From 02-FULL-45-11b sp041663485 (GTDB lineage: Bacteria > Patescibacteriota > Patescibacteriia > Buchananbacterales > UBA6539): a stretch of 28,517 bases of DNA. The position numbers and the translations under genes were made by a program. The notes beneath the pieces were generated by a model. It had not been told where the DNA came from, did not search any database, and saw only the letters and a list, made by a program, of their open reading frames with translations. Position 1 is the first letter of the stretch; each line of letters opens with the position of its first letter. Below are positions 1 through 4,957 of the stretch, in pieces. The stretch spans positions 1 through 28,517 of the forward strand of contig JBAYMO010000020.1 of the NCBI GenBank assembly GCA_041663485.1. The letters run 5' to 3'.

Positions 1-45
1 CCTCCAGGTTATGGGCCTAGCGAGCTGCTACTGCTCTACCCCGCG
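1..45 (-). tRNA. Initiator-like tRNA-Met (CAT), 5' half only, cut by the window start
   Basis: Read on the minus strand from 45, the sequence gives an acceptor 5' strand CGCGGGG, a D arm GAGC/GCTC, and an anticodon stem CTAGG/CCTGG around loop CCCATAA, so the anticodon is CAT. The opening CGCGGGG and the A-A-C-C-T-G-G-A-G-G stretch after the anticodon resemble bacterial initiator tRNA. The 3' half, including the C1:A72 mismatch test, lies outside the window. Position 33 is C instead of the usual U, and the seven-base D loop AGTAGCA has A where G18 is expected. Confidence 0.8.
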
Positions 46-100
46 TCGGTCTAATAAAATAAATTGAATTGCGTGATGGCTGTTTCAGTAATGTTCAATA

Positions 101-129
101 ATCATACAGTTAATCGTGGCTTTTGTCAA
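101..129 (-). promoter_or_regulatory. Promoter for the initiator-like tRNA
   Basis: On the minus strand, TTGACA (129-124) and TATGAT (106-101) are separated by 17 bases. The -35 box begins two bases beyond the 3' end of tRNA-Leu, so the initiator-like tRNA has its own promoter. The expected start near 94 leaves a leader of about 50 bases before the tRNA at 45. Confidence 0.7.
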
Positions 130-131
130 TT

Positions 132-216
132 TGCCGAAGGAGAGACTCGGACTCTCACAGGGGGTTACCCTACACGATTTTGAGTCGTGCGCGTCTACCA
201 GTTCCGCCACTTCGGC
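132..216 (-). tRNA. tRNA-Leu (anticodon CAA)
   Basis: The minus strand folds into a full class II cloverleaf of 85 bases. It has acceptor GCCGAAG/CTTCGGC with discriminator A, a D arm with GG in the loop, anticodon stem CACGA/TCGTG around loop CTCAAAA (anticodon CAA, reads UUG), a long variable arm, and T stem GAGAG/CTCTC. CCA is not encoded, unlike tRNA-Val at 18044. The T loop reads TCCGAGT, with C at position 55 where U (pseudouridine) is near universal. The gene overlaps the false upstream extension of parA on the other strand. Confidence 0.95.
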
Positions 217-233
217 AAAAGATAACAGATTCT

Positions 234-262
234 ATTATAAACGAAAAAATATCAGTTGTCAA
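234..262 (-). promoter_or_regulatory. Consensus sigma-70 promoter for tRNA-Leu
   Basis: On the minus strand, TTGACA (262-257), a 17-base spacer and TATAAT (239-234) match the housekeeping consensus at all 12 positions. The start is expected near 227, about ten bases before the mature tRNA. Its -35 box overlaps the -35 box of the divergent parA promoter by five bases. Confidence 0.9.
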
Positions 263-284
263 AGGCGAGTTTTTTAATTATAAT
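256..284 (+). promoter_or_regulatory. Promoter of parA (leaderless)
   Basis: TTGTCA (256-261), a 17-base spacer and TATAAT (279-284) match the sigma-70 consensus at 11 of 12 positions. Only six bases separate the -10 box from the parA ATG at 291, so transcription should start at or next to the start codon and give a leaderless mRNA. The -35 box overlaps that of the divergent tRNA-Leu promoter. Confidence 0.85.
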
Positions 285-290
285 ATATGT

Positions 291-1064
291 ATGGCAAGAG
301 TGATCTCAATTGTTAATCAAAAGGGCGGAGTTGGTAAAACCACTACGGCCATCAATCTTGGTGCTTACTTGGCTTATTTAGGCAAGTTTGTTTTGTTAGT
401 TGATATTGATCCTCAGGCCAATGCCACTTCCAGCTTGGGTATTGACCATAATGCTTTAGAACGGGGAGTTTATCACGTTCTCGTTGAACCGGTTTCTTTT
501 CGTGATGTGATTCAAGGCACACATCATCAAGGTTATAAGCTGGCGCCGGCCACTCCGGATCTGGCCGGAGCGAGAGTGGAGCTGGTTAGTTTGGATAGTC
601 GCGAGTTTCGTCTGCGAGAAAAATTGCTGGAAGTAAAAAATGATTACGACTATATTATTATTGATTGTCCGCCGTCTTTGGATTTATTGACGCTTAATGG
701 ACTGATTGCGGCCGAAGAAATTTTAATTCCGGTGCAAGCTGAATACATGGCACTGGAGGGATTGGGGCAATTATTAAATACCATTAATTTGGTCAAAGAA
801 AATTTAAAACCAGATCTGAAAATATTAGGCGCGGTGGTTACGATGTTTGATAAACGCAATCGTTTATCCGGTCAAGTGGCGGATGACTTAAGGAAAAATT
901 TTCCCCATAAAGTTTTTGACACAGTTATTCCCAGGAATGTTCGGCTAACCGAGGCGCCAAGTTATGGTCAAACCATTCTTTCTTACGACAGTAAATCAGC
1001 CGGAGGCCGGGCTTATGAAGATTTAGCGCGGGAAATTATTGGGCAAGAATATTTTATCGTTTAA
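291..1064 (+). CDS. parA: ParA chromosome-partitioning ATPase (Soj family)
   Basis: Membrane-independent, DNA-binding ATPase of the ParA/MinD superfamily that works with ParB in chromosome segregation. The 257-residue product has the deviant Walker A motif KGGVGKTT at residues 11-18 with the signature lysine K11, the A' motif DIDPQANAT at 38-46, and the Walker B stretch IIIDCPP near residue 125. Length is typical for chromosomal Soj. The reading frame stays open upstream to 123, but that stretch is antisense to tRNA-Leu and the promoter; ATG 291 begins the family's usual MARVISIVNQKGG, so I chose it. It is followed after 24 bases by parB, clearly one operon. No Shine-Dalgarno site is present, which fits a leaderless message. 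Confidence 0.97.
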   Translation: MARVISIVNQKGGVGKTTTAINLGAYLAYLGKFVLLVDIDPQANATSSLGIDHNALERGVYHVLVEPVSFRDVIQGTHHQGYKLAPATPDLAGARVELVSLDSREFRLREKLLEVKNDYDYIIIDCPPSLDLLTLNGLIAAEEILIPVQAEYMALEGLGQLLNTINLVKENLKPDLKILGAVVTMFDKRNRLSGQVADDLRKNFPHKVFDTVIPRNVRLTEAPSYGQTILSYDSKSAGGRAYEDLAREIIGQEYFIV

Positions 1065-1088
1065 TTAGAGTTTGAAACAAAAATATCT

Positions 1089-1952
1089 ATGGCAAAAAAT
1101 CAAGGATTAGGCAAAGGTTTAAGCTCGCTTATTCCCGGAAAAATTGAAAGTAAATTATTAAGCAAGGATTCAGTGGTTTTACCGGGCGAAGAGAGAATTT
1201 TGCAAATTCCAATAGATAAGATTCGCGCCAATCCGCTTCAGCCGCGGCACAATTTTGATCATGAGGCACTGGAAGATTTAACTAACTCAATTCGTGAACA
1301 TGGTATTTTGCAGCCTTTAATTTTGACTAAAGAAAACGACGGATATGAAATCATCGCGGGGGAGCGCCGGTTTCGGGCTTCGGAAGTTTTGGGCTTAAAA
1401 ACTGTGCCGGCTATTATTCGCGATGTCGCCGATCAACAAAAATTGGAAATGGCTTTGGTAGAAAATATTCAACGACGTGATTTGAATCCAATTGAAGAAG
1501 CCGTGGCTTATCGCCGGTTAATTGATGAATTCAATTTAACTCAGGAAGAAGTGGCCAAGAGTTTGGGCAAAAGCCGGACCGTGGTTACAAATGTTTTACG
1601 CTTATTAACTTTGCCGACCGAAATTCAAAAAGCGGTAATTGCCGGTAAGATTAATTTTAGCGCGGCTCGAGTAATCGTCGGTTTGCCGCCCCAGGAAAGG
1701 ATGAAATTTTTTGAAAAAGTTTTAAAGCAAGATTTGACCGTCAGGGCGGTCGAAGATCAAGCGAAAAAAATTACTCAGCATCAGCGCACTAAAAAAGACA
1801 GAGACCCAAATCTTTTGGCGCTTGAAGATAAACTTCAGGTATTGCTGGGAACGAAAGTAACCATCAAAAAAAGCGGTGAAACTGGCCAGCTAATTATTGA
1901 TTTTTATTCCAGTGAAGAGTTAAATAATTTAATTAACAAATTTAAAGGATAA
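1089..1952 (+). CDS. parB: ParB/Spo0J chromosome-partitioning protein
   Basis: CTP-dependent DNA clamp that binds parS sites and spreads on DNA, stimulating ParA ATPase. The 287-residue product opens with the ParA-activating type of N-terminus (LGKGLSSLIP at 7-16). The ParB/sulfiredoxin-like domain carries the arginine patch GERRFR at 91-96 and ENIQRRDLNPIEEA at 125-138, and a helix-turn-helix follows at about 151-175. A short C-terminal dimerisation domain closes the protein. It lies 24 bases after parA and five bases before a small membrane-protein gene. I did not find a clear parS site nearby. Confidence 0.97.
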   Translation: MAKNQGLGKGLSSLIPGKIESKLLSKDSVVLPGEERILQIPIDKIRANPLQPRHNFDHEALEDLTNSIREHGILQPLILTKENDGYEIIAGERRFRASEVLGLKTVPAIIRDVADQQKLEMALVENIQRRDLNPIEEAVAYRRLIDEFNLTQEEVAKSLGKSRTVVTNVLRLLTLPTEIQKAVIAGKINFSAARVIVGLPPQERMKFFEKVLKQDLTVRAVEDQAKKITQHQRTKKDRDPNLLALEDKLQVLLGTKVTIKKSGETGQLIIDFYSSEELNNLINKFKG

Positions 1953-1957
1953 ATGGT

Positions 1958-2140
1958 ATGGCTAAAAAAGTAACTAATACCTCGGTGGCCACCATGGTAG
2001 GAACCAAAGTAAGCACTGCCATTGGCACTTCAATTCTGGTCTCTTTGACAGTGCTTTCCATGCTCACGGTGATTCAGACTTTGGTCGCTTTGGAAAACGA
2101 CTCGCATATTGTTTTGAATAATCTTCATTTGCTCAAATAA
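1958..2140 (+). CDS. Small membrane protein of unknown function, last gene of the parAB operon
   Basis: I do not recognise this 60-residue product. Residues about 25-44 form one uninterrupted hydrophobic stretch (ILVSLTVLSMLTVIQTLVAL), predicted as a single membrane helix. The N-terminal part is Thr/Val/Ser-rich with a KK at 3-4, and the C-terminal tail is short and polar. The gene starts five bases after the parB stop and has an AAAGGA ribosome site at 1944-1949 within the parB end, so it is probably translated. A terminator follows directly. Its place in the operon suggests co-expression with ParAB, but a role in partitioning is only a guess. Confidence 0.65.
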   Translation: MAKKVTNTSVATMVGTKVSTAIGTSILVSLTVLSMLTVIQTLVALENDSHIVLNNLHLLK

Positions 2141-2141
2141 C

Positions 2142-2182
2142 AAAAAAGACAGTTCGCTCTAAATCAACGATCTGTCTTTTTT
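2142..2182. terminator. Bidirectional intrinsic terminator between the parAB operon and rel
   Basis: AAAAAAGACAG (2142-2152) pairs with CTGTCTTTTTT (2172-2182). The 19-base loop contains a further TCG/CGA pairing. The A-run and T-run flank the GC core on both sides, so it can end the plus-strand operon and the convergent rel gene, whose stop codon lies at 2181-2183. Confidence 0.8.
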
Positions 2183-3686
2183 ATTTTAATAATTTTGATC
2201 TAATTTTTCCTTTCGCCGCTTGAGTTTTAACAAATCGCAACCAATCGCGACTAGGGCTTTTACGGTTTTTGTCAGTAATAATTTCAATCACATCGCCACT
2301 TTTGAGTATGGTATCACAGCTGGCCATCGCGCCATTAACCTTGGCACCAGTGCAATGATCGCCAATCCAGGTGTGAACATGGTAGGCAAAATCGACGGCC
2401 GTGGCTTCTTCCGGCAAATCAATCACATCGCCTCGGGGAGTGAAAGCAAAAATTCTATTTTTAAAGAAATCGATAGTTAAAGTGTCTAAGTATTGTTCAT
2501 TGTCTTGAATTTCTTTTTGCCAAGCGACCAATTCCTCAATCCATTTCAGTTTCTTCGGCAAATTATAACCCTTTTCCTGAAGTTTTTTCGGATTTTTATT
2601 AGTTTCTTTGTAGTGCCAATGAGCAGCAATACCATATTCGGCTTGTTCGTGCATCTGGGGCGTCCTGATTTGGAATTCAACAATTTTTCCTTCCAGGCAA
2701 AAAACCGTTGAATGCAGAGATTGATAGCCGTTAGGTTTGGGTTGGGCGATGTAATCTTTAATTCTATTGGGCACTGGTTTCCAGAGATGATGGATTACGC
2801 CCAGAGTTGAATAGCAATCTGTCACGGTTGGCACGATGATTCTTAAGGCGACTAAATCATAAATTTTGCTGACATCGCCATTGTATTGCGGTCGTTTTAA
2901 TTTTTGAAATAAACTGAACAGACGTTTAGCCCGACCGTGGATGGAAACAATCTTAATTTTTTCTTGGTGAAGCTCGTGCTCAACCAGTTTGATAATCTTG
3001 TCAATATATGCCATCTGAATCTTAATCTGGGGCATAATTTCTTGCTGCATCCATTGATAGTCTTTGGGGAAAACATAAGGAAAAGCCAAATCCTCTAATT
3101 CGCCTTTAATAAAACCCATACCAAGCCGATTAGCAATGGGAGCGTAAATTTCCAAACTTTCACGGGCAATTCTTTGCTGCTTTTCCGGCAATAAGGCGTC
3201 CAAGGTTTTCAGATTATGTAAACGATCAGCCATTTTAATTAAAATAATTCTGATGTCTTGAGCCATGGAAATAAACATTCGGCGTAAATTTTCCGCATAT
3301 TTTTCCATGCCGCGATATTTTATGACGCCTAATTTTGTAATGCCACCAACCAAAATGGCCACTTCCGAGCCGAAATTTTTTTCCACATCAACCAAACTGT
3401 AATTAGTGTCTTCGGGCACATCGTGGAGCAAAGCGGCAATAATGGTGGCTTGATCCATACCCATTTGAGCCAAGGTTATGGCTGTTTCCAAGGGATGAAT
3501 GATGTAGGGTTCACCTGATTTGCGCGACTGACCTCGGTGGGCGTTTTCGGCATAATCATAGGCCAATCGAATTAAGTCTAAATCGTAAGCCGAACGATTT
3601 TTTTGAAAAACAGGAAAAACCGCCAAGCGGTTATTGCCTTGGTTGCGTCGAAGCATTTTTAGTAAATCTTCAAGGGTTGAGGGCAT
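2181..3686 (-). CDS. rel: Bifunctional (p)ppGpp synthetase/hydrolase, Rel/SpoT family, without the C-terminal ACT region
   Basis: Makes and degrades the stringent-response alarmone (p)ppGpp. The 501-residue product has the hydrolase domain with H64 (in IIHP), HDVPED at 88-93 and KMADRLHN at 151-158. The synthetase domain has RIKD at 308-311, NGYQSLH at 319-325 and EFQIRT at 337-342. A TGS domain covers about 405-471. Key residues of both catalytic domains are present, so it is probably bifunctional. It ends shortly after the TGS domain (DWLRFVKTQAAKGK), whereas full-length Rel proteins are about 700-750 residues with helical, zinc-finger and ACT parts. The stop is followed by a good terminator, so this looks like the native end and not a frameshift. 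Confidence 0.96.
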   Translation of the reverse strand: MPSTLEDLLKMLRRNQGNNRLAVFPVFQKNRSAYDLDLIRLAYDYAENAHRGQSRKSGEPYIIHPLETAITLAQMGMDQATIIAALLHDVPEDTNYSLVDVEKNFGSEVAILVGGITKLGVIKYRGMEKYAENLRRMFISMAQDIRIILIKMADRLHNLKTLDALLPEKQQRIARESLEIYAPIANRLGMGFIKGELEDLAFPYVFPKDYQWMQQEIMPQIKIQMAYIDKIIKLVEHELHQEKIKIVSIHGRAKRLFSLFQKLKRPQYNGDVSKIYDLVALRIIVPTVTDCYSTLGVIHHLWKPVPNRIKDYIAQPKPNGYQSLHSTVFCLEGKIVEFQIRTPQMHEQAEYGIAAHWHYKETNKNPKKLQEKGYNLPKKLKWIEELVAWQKEIQDNEQYLDTLTIDFFKNRIFAFTPRGDVIDLPEEATAVDFAYHVHTWIGDHCTGAKVNGAMASCDTILKSGDVIEIITDKNRKSPSRDWLRFVKTQAAKGKIRSKLLK

Positions 3687-3700
3687 AGATTAGTATTTTA

Positions 3701-3729
3701 AGTATAGGTTATTGGTTATTAAAATGCAA
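3701..3729 (-). promoter_or_regulatory. Probable rel promoter
   Basis: On the minus strand, TTGCAT (3729-3724) and TATACT (3706-3701) are 17 bases apart. The start is expected near 3694, leaving a leader of only about eight bases before the ATG at 3686. The -10 box is good and the -35 box weak. Confidence 0.5.
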
Positions 3730-3734
3730 AAAGA

Positions 3735-3763
3735 TTGACAAACAAAAATTTTTATGATATAAT
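3735..3763 (+). promoter_or_regulatory. Perfect sigma-70 promoter upstream of the short leader transcript
   Basis: TTGACA (3735-3740), 17 bases, TATAAT (3758-3763): a full consensus match. The start is expected near 3770, about 158 bases before the AAA+ gene. The first thing transcribed is a hairpin, then a ten-codon ORF and a terminator. Confidence 0.9.
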
Positions 3764-3769
3764 GAATTT

Positions 3770-3872
3770 ATCAGATAGACAAGCGTCTATCTTTTAAATT
3801 TGTCAAACAAAAACAAAATGAAAAAAACAATTATCCAATTTCAGGTATAAGCCGGTTTTGCCGTGCTTTTTT
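3770..3872 (+). ncRNA. Candidate short leader RNA with hairpin, ten-codon ORF and terminator
   Basis: From the expected start near 3770 the transcript contains AGATAGAC (3773-3780) paired with GTCTATCT (3785-3792) around loop AAGC and followed by TTTT. Next is a short ORF at 3818-3850 (ATG to TAA) that could encode MKKTIIQFQV. Its stop codon touches a terminator hairpin at 3849-3872. This is either an attenuator leader for the AAA+ gene at 3928 or an independent RNA of about 100 bases. Homology to a known RNA family is not apparent to me. Confidence 0.5.
3849..3872 (+). terminator. Intrinsic terminator or attenuator ahead of the AAA+ gene
   Basis: AAGCCGG (3849-3855) pairs with CCG-T-GCTT (3861-3868) around loop TTTTG, with one bulged T at 3864. 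A six-base T-run covers 3867-3872. Confidence 0.6.
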
Positions 3873-3882
3873 GTTGTCTTGA

Positions 3883-3891
3883 TGTTACAAT
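3883..3891 (+). promoter_or_regulatory. Possible extended -10 promoter of the AAA+ gene
   Basis: TGTTACAAT is a TGn extended -10 element with hexamer TACAAT, located after the attenuator-like terminator. No -35 box is visible. It would give a leader of about 30 bases before the ATG at 3928. Confidence 0.35.
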
Positions 3892-3927
3892 ATAAGTGAG
3901 ATAAAAGTAATAATTAAATTTTGAGTT

Positions 3928-4887
3928 ATGTCCAACCTACTTCTCTCTAACTATAACTACTTTCTGCCATTTGGTTTGGTTTTGGTGGTAGGAATTTTAT
4001 TTTTTGTTTGGCAAAGGCGCGAACAGTTGATGGCCAAGGTTTCTGGTTCAGGCACTTCTACCTTGTCGCAGTATTCAAGGGATTTAACCAAACTGGCCGC
4101 CGAAGGCAAGCTTGATCCGGTTATCGGCCGGGAAGGAGAAATCGAGCGGGTTATTCAGGTATTATGTCGGCGCACTAAAAATAATCCGGTTTTAATTGGT
4201 AAGTCCGGCGTGGGTAAAACCGCCATTGCTGAGGGCTTGGCTCAGGCGATTATTGATAAAAAGGTGCCAAACATATTAATTAACAAAAAAGTTTTAGCCT
4301 TGGATTTAACCGGAATTGTCGCCGGTACCAAGTATCGTGGCGAGTTTGAAAAAAGATTAAAGCAAATTGCCGACGAATTAGCAGCCTCTAATCGAAGTAT
4401 TATTTTATTTATTGATGAGATTCACACTTTAGCGCAAGCTGGCGGGGCTGAGGGTTCAATGGACGCTGAAGATATTTTAAAGCCCGCCTTGGCGCGTGGA
4501 GAATTACAAGTCATTGGCGCGACTACTTCGGATGAGTACAAAAAATTTATTCAAAATGATGTAACCTTGGATCGGCGCTTACACCCGATTTTAGTGGACG
4601 AACCGACCAAGGAAGAGACCATTGATATTTTGCGGGGGATTAAGCGTAAGTATGAGCAATTTCATAAAGTAAAAATTACTGATGAAGCAATTATCTCAGC
4701 TGTTCATCTGGCTGAGCAGCACATTAAAGATAAATCATTTCCCGACAAGGCCATTGATTTAATGGATGAGGCTGCTTCCAAAGTAAACATTGAAAATGTT
4801 GATAATCAAGCGCCTGAATATTGGCCGCAAGTGGGAGTGGCCGAAGTACAAGCGGTGATGGAAGAGTGGATACAAAATAAAGTTTAG
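3928..4887 (+). CDS. Membrane-anchored single-ring AAA+ ATPase, ClpA/ClpC D1-like
   Basis: Predicted ATP-driven protein unfoldase or remodeller tethered to the membrane. The 319-residue product starts with one hydrophobic helix (about 11-28) followed by basic residues, so the ATPase should face the cytoplasm. The rest is a complete D1 module of the ClpA/B/C family: Walker A GKSGVGKT at 91-98, pore loop KYRG at 135-138, Walker B ILFIDE at 159-164, sensor 1 in GATT at 197-200, arginine finger pair RR at 216-217, and the small domain with FPDKAIDLMDEA at 271-282. The final VAEVQAVMEEWIQNKV resembles the D1-D2 linker of ClpC, where the protein stops. The N-domain, middle domain, D2 ring and ClpP-docking loop are missing. 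The surface-protein gene follows after 70 bases. Confidence 0.88.
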   Translation: MSNLLLSNYNYFLPFGLVLVVGILFFVWQRREQLMAKVSGSGTSTLSQYSRDLTKLAAEGKLDPVIGREGEIERVIQVLCRRTKNNPVLIGKSGVGKTAIAEGLAQAIIDKKVPNILINKKVLALDLTGIVAGTKYRGEFEKRLKQIADELAASNRSIILFIDEIHTLAQAGGAEGSMDAEDILKPALARGELQVIGATTSDEYKKFIQNDVTLDRRLHPILVDEPTKEETIDILRGIKRKYEQFHKVKITDEAIISAVHLAEQHIKDKSFPDKAIDLMDEAASKVNIENVDNQAPEYWPQVGVAEVQAVMEEWIQNKV

Positions 4888-4957
4888 CAAGTTAATTTCG
4901 GTCAACGACTAAAAAAATTAAGTTATAGAATATTTATAAAAGTTAATTTGAAAAAGT

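Noticed and set aside
123..290. 56-codon in-frame upstream extension of parA
   Set aside because: It is antisense to tRNA-Leu, covers both promoters, and has no homology to ParA; ATG 291 starts the conserved protein.
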